A stretch of DNA of 64,000 nucleotides. It comes from an uncultured Eubacteriales bacterium. Lineage in GTDB: Bacteria; Bacillota; Clostridia; Tissierellales; Peptoniphilaceae. Location of the stretch: assembly GCA_900539225.1 (NCBI GenBank), contig UQBO01000006.1:1-64000 (forward strand), given 5' to 3'. Both the position numbers and the translations under genes were made by a program. Below the pieces are notes generated by a model. It made no database searches. It was not told the origin of the DNA and saw only the letters and a program-made list of their open reading frames with translations. Shown here piece by piece: positions 28,380-35,784 of this stretch (its first letter is position 1; every line of letters begins with the position of its first letter).

Positions 28380-28417
28380 GTCTCATTACCTACCTTAAAA
28401 TTAAAATAAAACACAAA

Positions 28418-28478
28418 AATTTATTTAGTCATACCGCGATTTCGTAGATAAAATTTTAGAGATTTGCGTTGTACATCA
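28418..28478 (-). repeat. Intergenic repeat, copy A
   Basis: About 60 bases that match the copy at 30452-30514: leftward they share TGTACAACGCAAATC, then AAATYGCGGTAT and AAATAAATTTT at matching spacing (roughly three quarters identical by eye). It lies directly beyond the terminator at 28479-28506. Sequence next to that terminator (GAGCTTTTT, GATG, AACGCAAATC) also matches the terminator at 30405-30430. Confidence 0.6.
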
Positions 28479-28506
28479 AAAAGCTCCCACCAAAGTGAAA
28501 GCTTTT
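28479..28506 (-). terminator. Terminator after the stalk-domain secreted protein gene
   Basis: Stem AAAAGCT / AGCTTTT with an inner CAC/GTG helix and leftward T5. Confidence 0.7.
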
Positions 28507-28513
28507 AATATTT

Positions 28514-29407
28514 TTAACCAATGATAAAGATGTTTAAATACAGATTTTCATCATTCACATCCACTTCCTTAATTCTAGTCTCTGCTTGATATATTTGGAA
28601 GTAGATTTTGCCATCTGTCCTGTCATATAAAACATCATAAGGTCCTATTGTGTATCTATAAAACTTAGATACTTCGCCAATGTAGATCATTCTATTGATA
28701 TCTTTTTCGATTAATTTTATGTCCTCGTCAAATCTATTTGGCTCGTCCTTTGCTTTTTCCTTCATTACTTTTTCAAAATTCTTTAGGCCTTCAAGACATT
28801 TTTCCTTAACTAGTTTCATGGCCTCATCCGAGCTAATATTGTCCTTGTACTCATGTTTTTCGTCAATAATAACATTTCTAAGGCTTCTTTCAATAGTCTT
28901 ATCTTGAGTTATTGGCATCTGTGTTTCATAGAATTTTTCGAAGTCCTTGCCAAGTCTTTCAGTCACTATAGCGCTTTCAGCAAGATTCTTTTCTACAAAA
29001 TCTGGACTTACATAAGTAGTATTCTTGATAAGCTTAGACATTTCATTTTTAGCTATAGTAATGTCAATGCTCTTATCAGCTTTTTTAAGCGTAACCTTTT
29101 TCTCAGCACCGTTCCAGCCAAGTTCGTATCCAAGCTTTTCAGCAATAAGCCTTAGTGGTAGCATGGCCTTGCCCGCATCCATAATGACTTCGGCTTCAGG
29201 GACTACTTCACCGTTTATAAATAAAACAGTGCCATTCTTAACAGGATAAGTTTTGTCAGCTATACGTATAATGGCATCTTCAGGTCCCCTGTCAGTTCCA
29301 AAACTAATTTCCTTCGCACCAGTCTCGTCAAGCTTTGCCATAGAAATGTTCACAGTCATAGACAAAACTAGTACAAACACTAAAATAAATGATAAAAACT
29401 TTTTCAT
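28514..29407 (-). CDS. Secreted protein with copper amine oxidase N-terminal-like (stalk) domain
   Basis: A 297-residue exported protein. I start it at the ATG 29405-29407, preceded by AAAGGAGG, which gives a clean signal peptide (MKKFLSFILVFVLVLSM..., cleavage after SMA). Residues about 45-115 match the copper amine oxidase N-terminal-like domain (FINGEVV, AMLPLRLIAEKLGYELGWNG, KKVTLKK) that acts as a repeated structural or wall-binding module in clostridial surface proteins. The C-terminal 170 residues are unrecognised. A related domain occurs at the start of the binding protein at 40557. Confidence 0.8.
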   Translation of the reverse strand: MKKFLSFILVFVLVLSMTVNISMAKLDETGAKEISFGTDRGPEDAIIRIADKTYPVKNGTVLFINGEVVPEAEVIMDAGKAMLPLRLIAEKLGYELGWNGAEKKVTLKKADKSIDITIAKNEMSKLIKNTTYVSPDFVEKNLAESAIVTERLGKDFEKFYETQMPITQDKTIERSLRNVIIDEKHEYKDNISSDEAMKLVKEKCLEGLKNFEKVMKEKAKDEPNRFDEDIKLIEKDINRMIYIGEVSKFYRYTIGPYDVLYDRTDGKIYFQIYQAETRIKEVDVNDENLYLNIFIIG

Positions 29408-29615
29408 AATAAACCTCCTTTTATCACTATTTATTACTTTACTTATATATATAATATACCTAAACAAGTGAAAATAAAAGTAATTTCTCGATATTTAATA
29501 GATATGTAATATAGCATGCAAAAAAGTCTTTACATCTAAGGTCTATCCCTTGTTTTTTTTAACTTATATTTTATCTTCTTTATAAAGTTCAAACTCTTAT
29601 CTTACTAACTACCTT

Positions 29616-30119
29616 CTATTGATTTTGCACTTGGGTATTTGCCAACAAATCACCCAAATGTCTTTTATCATTACGTATAAGACCCATTAATAACAGCAGC
29701 ACTGCAAATCCGATGCCTATAAAAAACAACACGATAGCCCATACATCAAAATCAGTATAAATTCCATGAATCGTACTCATATGTCCTATTTGCCATGGTA
29801 AAAATTTAATTATGTTTCTTATAAAGCTTGCTTTTAAAGATTTATGTTTATAAACAAGTTTTAACCCCGCTTTTCGTTTACCAATACTGCCATCTTTTGA
29901 ATAATCCAAATAAGAAAAAATCAAAATAATTGGAATAACAGATGTTAGTAACGCAATTAATTGTGATTGTAGTTCATTCATTTTTGGGATTCCTTTAAAA
30001 AATAGATGATAAACTGCCATGCTTACTCCAAATAAAAATGCTAAATACAAAAGAATAATTAAATAATCAAAAAATAATTCTTTCATTCGTTTTTTTAATG
30101 ATATTGGATTATAATTCAT
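29616..30119 (-). CDS. RDD family membrane protein
   Basis: A 167-residue RDD-domain protein from the ATG at 30117-30119 (an in-frame ATG two codons earlier, 30123-30125, is also possible). Three hydrophobic segments (about 15-38, 52-72 and 128-152), the DYSKDGSIGKRKAGLKLVYK stretch that defines the family, and NDKRHLGDLLANT near the end. RDD proteins are transport-related membrane proteins of uncertain function. Its ATG overlaps the stop of a short upstream frame in an ATGA arrangement. Confidence 0.75.
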   Translation of the reverse strand: MNYNPISLKKRMKELFFDYLIILLYLAFLFGVSMAVYHLFFKGIPKMNELQSQLIALLTSVIPIILIFSYLDYSKDGSIGKRKAGLKLVYKHKSLKASFIRNIIKFLPWQIGHMSTIHGIYTDFDVWAIVLFFIGIGFAVLLLLMGLIRNDKRHLGDLLANTQVQNQ

Positions 30120-30199
30120 AAGCATAATTTATTTATCCTCGAAGTGTGAAAAGTTTTCTTTATCATTTTTTCTTCTACCTTACTTTCATAAAATCTCAT
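30116..30199 (-). CDS. Possible 27-residue leader ORF coupled to the RDD gene
   Basis: An ATG at 30197-30199 preceded at 6 bases by GGAGGG (30206-30211), the only good ribosome-binding site in front of the RDD gene. It encodes MRFYESKVEEKMIKKTFHTS plus seven residues and ends at TGA overlapping the RDD ATG. This may be a coupled leader peptide or the remnant of a longer N-terminus. I do not recognise the peptide. Confidence 0.4.
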   Translation of the reverse strand: MRFYESKVEEKMIKKTFHTSRINKLCL

Positions 30200-30404
30200 A
30201 TATCGCCCTCCGTGTTTTTGTATATAATTATTATACTATATATATTTTATAAATTCACTAATAATTTAGCCACCCAGACAGCATGTAAACAAAATGTATA
30301 GTATAACTTAAAAGTATTTTTTTTCTAACCAATCTTCGTTTCATTCGTTCTCTTGGTGCATGGGCTTAACAAAATTTACGCTACGATGGATTTGCGTTTT
30401 GCAT

Positions 30405-30430
30405 CAAAAAAGCTCCACTTGCATGGAGCT
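30405..30430 (-). terminator. Terminator of the rpsF-ssb-rpsR operon
   Basis: Perfect 7-bp stem AGCTCCA / TGGAGCT, 6-base loop, leftward T6. It is about 170 bases beyond the rpsR stop, the space between being filled by the repeat element. Confidence 0.8.
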
Positions 30431-30444
30431 TAATGAAAATTCTA

Positions 30445-30600
30445 TATTCAAAATTTATTTATTTCGCTATACCGCAATTTTGCAAAGAAAATCGATGGGA
30501 TTTGCGTTGTACAGAATTTTTTGGAGTGAGGTGTGCGAACTGCACTCCGCAGCGACAAAAAATTCGAAACTAGCAAAGACCGCGATTTTAATGCAAAAGT
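30445..30600 (-). repeat. Intergenic repeat, copy B (long form)
   Basis: About 155 bases between the rpsR stop and its terminator. It contains a long interrupted palindrome, GAATTTTTTG / CAAAAAATTC around GGAGTG / CACTCC (30515-30575), and the 60-base core shared with copy A (30452-30514). Copy C at 50025-50198 has the same order of blocks: ATGC-AAAGT at one end, an A6/T6 palindrome, GATGGG, then AATTTYGC and CTATAC. Confidence 0.6.
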
Positions 30601-30603
30601 GCA

Positions 30604-30828
30604 CTAGTCTTGTGTATATGGTAATAGCGCCACTTGTCTTGCTCTCTTGATAGCTCTTGTGATTTCTCTTTGGTGTTTAGCGCAAGTGCCTGTTATTCTT
30701 CTTGGTAAGATTTTACCCTTTTCTGTGATGTATTTTCTTAGTTTTGCTACATCTTTATAGTCGATGTGTTCATTCTTTTCTTGGCAGAAAGCACATACTT
30801 TTTTTCTAGGTCTGAATCTTCTTTGCAT
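30604..30828 (-). CDS. rpsR: 30S ribosomal protein S18
   Basis: A 74-residue protein with a basic N-terminus including [34 protein letters not shown] and ending ALLPYTQD. S18 pairs with S6 on the platform. Last gene of the rpsF-ssb-rpsR operon. Confidence 0.97.
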   Translation of the reverse strand: MQRRFRPRKKVCAFCQEKNEHIDYKDVAKLRKYITEKGKILPRRITGTCAKHQREITRAIKRARQVALLPYTQD

Positions 30829-30845
30829 TATATTCCCTCCTTTAA

Positions 30846-31301
30846 TTAAAATGGAATATCCCTATTGCTTCCAGGAGCAAAGCCGTCGTCAATGTTTGAA
30901 AAATCTTCGTCTGAATTGAAGTAATCTTCATGTGATTGATTTGGAGCTTGTGATGTGATGTTCTTTCTTTCTAGGAATTCTACGGATGAAGCTATGACTT
31001 CTGTTACGTACCTTTTTGTACCGTCTTTAGCTTCGTAGGTTCTAGATTGAATACGACCTGTTACTCCAACCATGTTGCCCTTTGAAACATAATTACTGAT
31101 ATTCTCTGCAGTTCTTCCCCAAGCTACGATGGAAATAAAGTCTGCTGTTGGCATGCCCTTTGCTTCCATTTCTTCTCTTTTTTCTCTAGATAGACCCTTA
31201 TCAACAGCTATAGTAAATGTGATAACTGCTTGATTTGTGTTAGGTGTGTATCTAAGCTCAGGATCTCTTGTTAATCTTCCGATTAAACTACATACGTTCA
31301 T
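30846..31301 (-). CDS. ssb: Single-stranded DNA-binding protein
   Basis: A 151-residue SSB. OB fold in the first 105 residues ([52 protein letters not shown]), then an acidic disordered tail ending in DIPF, the docking tip for replication and repair partners. Position between rpsF and rpsR is universal in Firmicutes. Confidence 0.97.
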   Translation of the reverse strand: MNVCSLIGRLTRDPELRYTPNTNQAVITFTIAVDKGLSREKREEMEAKGMPTADFISIVAWGRTAENISNYVSKGNMVGVTGRIQSRTYEAKDGTKRYVTEVIASSVEFLERKNITSQAPNQSHEDYFNSDEDFSNIDDGFAPGSNRDIPF

Positions 31302-31312
31302 CTCTTCACCTC

Positions 31313-31603
31313 TTATTTATCTTCGTCTGTTACTATCATGTGACGTAGCAAAACGTCAGTGATTCTTGCTACTCTAGTAAGTTCTAGAATAGTGTCTTCT
31401 TCTGCTTCAAAGTTCATTAAGAAGTAGTAGCCTTCTGTTTTAAATTTGATTTGGTACGCTAATTTTCTTAGACCCCAATCATCAGTGTTACTTACTTTAC
31501 CTTCTTCAGCTTCGATTATTGATTTTACCCTATCAAGGAATTTATTTCTAGCTTCCTCACTTGTTTCAGGATAAAAAACATACATTGCTTCATATTTTTT
31601 CAT
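31313..31603 (-). CDS. rpsF: 30S ribosomal protein S6
   Basis: A 96-residue protein (KKYEAMYVFYPETSEEAR, DDWGLRKLAYQIKFKTEGYY). Forms a heterodimer with S18. First gene of the operon, with a GGAGG site and a short folded leader. Confidence 0.97.
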   Translation of the reverse strand: MKKYEAMYVFYPETSEEARNKFLDRVKSIIEAEEGKVSNTDDWGLRKLAYQIKFKTEGYYFLMNFEAEEDTILELTRVARITDVLLRHMIVTDEDK

Positions 31604-31628
31604 CTTTCCACCTCCTTTTGGACTTATG

Positions 31629-31692
31629 GCTCTTTAATAAATAAAGAGCAAGGTTACCTTGTAAGTATACAATAAATTCCCCTCTTTGTCAA
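31629..31692 (-). promoter_or_regulatory. Promoter and hairpin leader of rpsF-ssb-rpsR
   Basis: Leftward TTGACA (31687-31692), 17-base spacer, TATACT (31664-31669). The transcript starts about 31657 and at once passes a CAAGGTAACCTTG palindrome and an 8-bp hairpin GCTCTTTA / TAAAGAGC (31629-31649). In many bacteria S6:S18 bind such a leader; the usual CCG signature is not evident here. Confidence 0.75.
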
Positions 31693-31766
31693 GAATTTTT
31701 TATAAAAATAAATTTCTATCTATCTATTCTATGTTAATAGATTTGCCACCTTGTAAAATTAAGCAT

Positions 31767-31797
31767 AAAAAAAAGAAGACTGAATAATCAATCTTCC
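31767..31797 (-). terminator. Terminator of nrdD-nrdG
   Basis: Stem GAAGA(C)/(A)TCTTC overlapping the nrdG stop, followed leftward by T8. Confidence 0.75.
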
Positions 31798-32297
31798 TTC
31801 ATATATTTATCCATGAGTAAAATTTTACCTTCTTCAAGCGTCCTCTTCATATCGATGATTCTTTGATTAGAGGAGCCTCTGAACTTTAGCTTCAAGTCCT
31901 TTAAGTCTTCTACGAAGCGTCCGTCGACCAAAACATCTATATTCTTCAACACGTCCATAGCCCCGTCTTTTTGAACTAGCTCTTCAAATGTGTAGCCGGA
32001 GTAGACCCAAATGTCTTTTTCAGTCTTTGATCTTACATTTGCGATTAAATCCTTAAGTCCTTCAAGGTTATCAAAGGGCTCGCCTCCTAAAACCGATAGA
32101 CCGCGGATATTATCATCGTTTAATGAGTCCATAAGCTCAGAGAAAGCTTTTTCATCAAAGACAGTTCCGAAGTTAAAGTTTTGGTACTCTTTATTGAAAC
32201 AGTTTTTGCAATTCAAAGTGCAGCCCGTTAAGAATATAGTCGTTCTAACGCCTGGGCCGTTCGCTATGTCATACTTCCTAATTTGCGCGTAATTCAT
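31788..32297 (-). CDS. nrdG: Anaerobic ribonucleotide reductase activating protein
   Basis: A 169-residue radical-SAM enzyme. CTLNCKNC (about residues 26-33) with its three cysteines binds the [4Fe-4S] cluster; GGEPF near 72 is the SAM contact. It generates the glycyl radical on NrdD. The ATG overlaps the nrdD stop (TAATG), so the two are coupled. Confidence 0.95.
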   Translation of the reverse strand: MNYAQIRKYDIANGPGVRTTIFLTGCTLNCKNCFNKEYQNFNFGTVFDEKAFSELMDSLNDDNIRGLSVLGGEPFDNLEGLKDLIANVRSKTEKDIWVYSGYTFEELVQKDGAMDVLKNIDVLVDGRFVEDLKDLKLKFRGSSNQRIIDMKRTLEEGKILLMDKYMKED

Positions 32298-34417
32298 TAT
32301 ATGTGAAGTACCCTTTGCTTTATCTCCTTAGTTTTTCCTTCATTCCAGAAGTTTTCGCCAAGGTAGCCGCATGTCCTTCTTGTAACATTCATCTTAGCTT
32401 GATCTTTGTTATGGCATTGTGGACATTCCCATTCGTTATGATCATTGATTATAATCTCGCCATCATAGCCGCAAACGTGGCAATAGTCTGATTTTGTATT
32501 GAATTCTGCATATTGAATATTGTCATAAATGTAATCAACTATGGTTTCAAGCGCTTCTAAGTTATGGCCCATGTTAGGTATTTCAGCGTAACTGATGCAG
32601 CCGCCCTTTGATAGTGCTTGGAATTGAGCTTCAAACTTGAACTTGTCAAATACAGATATGTGTTCTCTAACATCAACGTGGAAAGAGTTTGTGTAATAAC
32701 CTTTGTCAGTAACGTTTTTAATCTCGCCAAATCTTTCAAGGTCCTTCTTAGCAAATCTATAGCAAAGGCTTTCAGCAGGAGTGCCGTAAAGCGCATAGCC
32801 AAGGCCATCTTCCTTCTTCCAAGCTTGTAGTTTTTCGTTCATTTTTCTCATTACCTTAAGCGCAAAATCAGTTGCGTGCTCATCAGTGTGAGGCGTGTGG
32901 CGAACTAGATAAGTCGCTTCATATAGACCAATGTAGCCCAAAGTTACTGTAGCGTAACCACCTTCAAGAAGTGGTCTGATTGGCTCGTGCTCGTTAAGTC
33001 TTGCGATAGCGCCGTGTCTCCAGTGAATTGGAGATGAATCGCTTGTAACGTTCTTTAAGATATCGTATCTAAGTAGACATGCCTTTCTACATAGGTCAAG
33101 TCTCTTGTCAAGAATTTCAAAGAATTTCTCTTCGTCGCCGCCGCTAACGATAGCTATTTGTGGTAAGTTTAGAGAAACAACTCCCATGTTGAATCTGCCG
33201 TCAAACTTGTAGTTGCCGTCCTTGTCCTTCCATGGCGATAGAAAGGCTCTGCAGCCCATAGGCGCAAAAACGTTGCCTTCGTAATTTTCTCTCATCTTTT
33301 TAGCAGAGATATAGTCAGGGTACATTCTCTTCGCAGTACATTTGATAGCAGTTTGAGTTAAGTAATAGTACTTCGAGTCCTTGTGAACGTTATTTTCATC
33401 AAGCACATAAACAAGCTTCGGAAAAGCTGGTGTCACATAAACACCACATTCGTTCTTAATACCTTGAATTCTTTGCTTCAAAATCTCTTCGATGATCATT
33501 GCAAGCTCGTCCGCATACTCAAAATCATCTTCCATGTGCATGAATAGAGTAACGAAAGGCGCTTGACCATTCGAAGTCATAAGTGTATTTATTTGATATT
33601 GTATAGTTTGTATGCCGCTTTCAAGATCCCTTTGAGTAAGTTTTCTTGCTAATTCGTCTTGCTTTGCCTCGTCATCAAACATTTCCTTAGCAAGCTTTAA
33701 ATTCTTTTCGTAGCTGCGTCTTAAGTACTTCGCAAGACATTTTATGTCAATGGATTGGCCACCATATTGGTTTGATGCGATTTGTGCAATGATTTGCGTC
33801 ATGACATTGCAGGCAACTTGGAACGATCTTGGGCTTTCGATCAATTTGCCATTAACCACAGTGCCGTTGTCAAGCATGTCCTTCATATTAACAAGGCAGC
33901 AGTTAAACATAGGTTGAATGATGTAATCCATATCGTGCAAATGGATGGAGCCTTCATCGTGCGCTTGAAGAAGGTCATCGTCAATCATTAGCCTTCTAGC
34001 AATGTCCTTAGATACTTCACCAGCAATCAAATCCCTTTGAGTAGATGCGATGTGAGCGTTTTTATTAGAGTTTTCCTTCATTAAGTCACTGTTTTTTCTG
34101 TCAAGAAGACCGATAATGCTCTCGTCAGTAGTATTGATCTTTCTCTTGAAAGCTTGAACAGCCTTGTAGTTCTCATAACTTCTGGCAGTAGCCGGATTTT
34201 TGTTCTCGATAAGCTTGTAGTAAACCTTGTCTTCGATATCATAAATCGAAAGAGGTCTTTCAGCTACAACAGCTTCCCTCTTGATCTCGTCAGCTATCTT
34301 TTCAGCAAGACCTTCTTCATATACCCCTGTTGAAGAATTCATCGCCTTTTTAATAGCTACAACAATTTTAGATTCGTCAAATGGCACTTTTTCGCCGCTT
34401 CTCTTGAATATATACAT
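32297..34417 (-). CDS. nrdD: Anaerobic (class III) ribonucleoside-triphosphate reductase
   Basis: A 706-residue glycyl-radical enzyme that makes dNTPs without oxygen. I start it at the ATG 34415-34417, 6 bases after GGAGG; upstream in-frame codons lack a site. Features: N-terminal ATP-cone (about 1-90; VPFDESKIVVAIKKAM), the barrel, a C-terminal zinc site (CHVCGYDG...CPQCHN) and the glycyl-radical loop RTCGYLGEN near residue 680. No aerobic RNR appears in the window. Confidence 0.96.
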   Translation of the reverse strand: MYIFKRSGEKVPFDESKIVVAIKKAMNSSTGVYEEGLAEKIADEIKREAVVAERPLSIYDIEDKVYYKLIENKNPATARSYENYKAVQAFKRKINTTDESIIGLLDRKNSDLMKENSNKNAHIASTQRDLIAGEVSKDIARRLMIDDDLLQAHDEGSIHLHDMDYIIQPMFNCCLVNMKDMLDNGTVVNGKLIESPRSFQVACNVMTQIIAQIASNQYGGQSIDIKCLAKYLRRSYEKNLKLAKEMFDDEAKQDELARKLTQRDLESGIQTIQYQINTLMTSNGQAPFVTLFMHMEDDFEYADELAMIIEEILKQRIQGIKNECGVYVTPAFPKLVYVLDENNVHKDSKYYYLTQTAIKCTAKRMYPDYISAKKMRENYEGNVFAPMGCRAFLSPWKDKDGNYKFDGRFNMGVVSLNLPQIAIVSGGDEEKFFEILDKRLDLCRKACLLRYDILKNVTSDSSPIHWRHGAIARLNEHEPIRPLLEGGYATVTLGYIGLYEATYLVRHTPHTDEHATDFALKVMRKMNEKLQAWKKEDGLGYALYGTPAESLCYRFAKKDLERFGEIKNVTDKGYYTNSFHVDVREHISVFDKFKFEAQFQALSKGGCISYAEIPNMGHNLEALETIVDYIYDNIQYAEFNTKSDYCHVCGYDGEIIINDHNEWECPQCHNKDQAKMNVTRRTCGYLGENFWNEGKTKEIKQRVLHI

Positions 34418-34464
34418 CTCATACCTCCACAATATTTTGATTGCTTCTCCTCTTCGCAAATATT

Positions 34465-34493
34465 ATTATACTACATATAGTGGCGATTATCAA
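34465..34493 (-). promoter_or_regulatory. Promoter of nrdD with an NrdR-box-like site
   Basis: Leftward TTGATA (34488-34493), 17-base spacer, TATAAT (34465-34470). The spacer holds an interrupted palindrome, CCACTATATGTAGTAT (34468-34483), which matches the NrdR consensus (ACACwATATATwGTGT) at most positions. Only one box is visible, where two are usual. Confidence 0.6.
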
Positions 34494-34572
34494 TAGTAAA
34501 TTTGGATTAAATTATTAAGATTTGTTCATATATTTTCGTAAGTTAAATAGCTGTATCATTATGCGATAGGCA

Positions 34573-34599
34573 TAAAAAAAGAAGGCAATTGCCTTCTTT
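34573..34599 (-). terminator. Terminator after the LCP gene
   Basis: Stem AAGAAGGCA / TGCCTTCTT, two-base loop, leftward T7. Confidence 0.85.
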
Positions 34600-34603
34600 A
34601 GTA

Positions 34604-35611
34604 TTATCTGAACTTATAATCTCCAAACCACGGATACACCTTCTCCTCAATCTCCTTCTTAGGTATACTAAGTGCACTTAGTGCGCCAATGTTGGCATTC
34701 TTACCTACTAGTGAAGCTGTCTCCAACTTATCTGAGTGGACTCTACCTATACCAACTTGCAAGATGGATGTAGCGATTGTGCCTCCCGGGATATTTGTCT
34801 TAACGTTTTTATTGATTGTGTTCCAAATTGAACCTATCTTTAATATATTTTCAGGTCTTAGGACTTTTTTAGCAAGTGCCTTTATAAAATCTTGTTGTGT
34901 CTTTTGTCTACCATAATCTGCTACACCGTAGCTGGAGTCTTTATAACCTTTTCTAAATCTTAATAGACCTATAACGTTATCCTTAGTAATTGTTTGCTTA
35001 CCTTTTTTAATATTGATGTGTAGTTCATTACCCTTTGTTGTGTCATGGTAATTCATGTCGATTGGCACGTCAAATTCTACGCCACCAACTATATCCACTA
35101 GCTCTTCAACCGCCTTGTAGTCAACTCTTACGTAGTAGCGCACATCAAGCTTTAGCCAGTCTCTAACAGTCTTTAGAGATAGCGCTGGTCCGCCGTATGA
35201 GTGAGCGTGTGTTAATTTATCATTTGCGCCTTTAATCTTTACTATACTATCACGAGGAAGGCTTAGCATCTTGATTGAGCCGTCGTCAAAGTTTACTTTG
35301 CAAAGCATCATTGTGTCTGATCTTTGTCCTTTCATTTCCTTTTGGCCGGCGTCTCTCTTGTCTATACCCATAAGCAAGAAACAAAGCTCGTTACCGTGCT
35401 CTTCCTTCAAAACCTTTTGGTCATCTGGGAATATCGGATTTAGCTCCTCTTCTGTTTCTTCCTCTTCTTGAGCCTCTTCCTCAACTTGATTTTCTTCTAT
35501 ATTATTATCACCTTTTAATTCGCCGTTATTGATCCTCTTTTGCGCCCTGTAAAACACAAAGCCAAATGCTAGAAACGCGACTATAAAAGATATTACAAAT
35601 TTCTTTTTCAT
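34604..35611 (-). CDS. LytR-CpsA-Psr (LCP) family cell-wall ligase
   Basis: A 335-residue membrane-anchored protein. I choose the ATG 35609-35611 after AAAGGAG; it gives a short cytoplasmic end, one membrane helix (about 5-22), an acidic Glu-rich linker (30-60) and the extracellular LCP domain with GQRSDTMMLCKV, SLPRDS and LTHAHSYGG, whose Arg and Asp residues bind polyprenyl pyrophosphate. LCP enzymes attach teichoic acid or capsule polymers to peptidoglycan. The neighbour is an LtaS-like enzyme, consistent with envelope work. Confidence 0.9.
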   Translation of the reverse strand: MKKKFVISFIVAFLAFGFVFYRAQKRINNGELKGDNNIEENQVEEEAQEEEETEEELNPIFPDDQKVLKEEHGNELCFLLMGIDKRDAGQKEMKGQRSDTMMLCKVNFDDGSIKMLSLPRDSIVKIKGANDKLTHAHSYGGPALSLKTVRDWLKLDVRYYVRVDYKAVEELVDIVGGVEFDVPIDMNYHDTTKGNELHINIKKGKQTITKDNVIGLLRFRKGYKDSSYGVADYGRQKTQQDFIKALAKKVLRPENILKIGSIWNTINKNVKTNIPGGTIATSILQVGIGRVHSDKLETASLVGKNANIGALSALSIPKKEIEEKVYPWFGDYKFR

Positions 35612-35635
35612 AATCAAACTCCTTTTACTTCTCAT

Positions 35636-35664
35636 ATTATAATACATGGTGAAGAATTTTTCAA
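35636..35664 (-). promoter_or_regulatory. Promoter of the LCP gene
   Basis: Leftward TTGAAA (35659-35664), 17-base spacer, TATAAT (35636-35641), about 25 bases before the chosen ATG; this also supports that start, since a longer frame would begin upstream of the promoter. Confidence 0.8.
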
Positions 35665-35784
35665 TAGAGTTCATAAATTTGTTACTATTTTGTTAATTCC
35701 TTTTTATCTTTGAGAATGGCTTCGCTGTCACTCTAATTAATTTTACACGTTTTATTCACTCTCTTTAAGGCAATATGCCTAAGA

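Larger units (their letters stand above)
30200..30603. other. Intergenic region with promoter, terminator and repeat copies
   Basis: From left to right: a TATAAT (leftward, 30230-30235) for the RDD gene with a poor -35; AT-rich DNA; a partial repeat copy (30387-30404); the terminator of the rpsF operon (30405-30430); and repeat copy B to the rpsR stop. A 96-codon rightward frame (30360-30650) crosses these elements and is not a believable gene. Confidence 0.6.

Noticed and set aside
30360..30650. Rightward 96-codon reading frame
   Set aside because: It spans repeat fragments and a terminator and runs antisense into rpsR; there is no ribosome-binding site.
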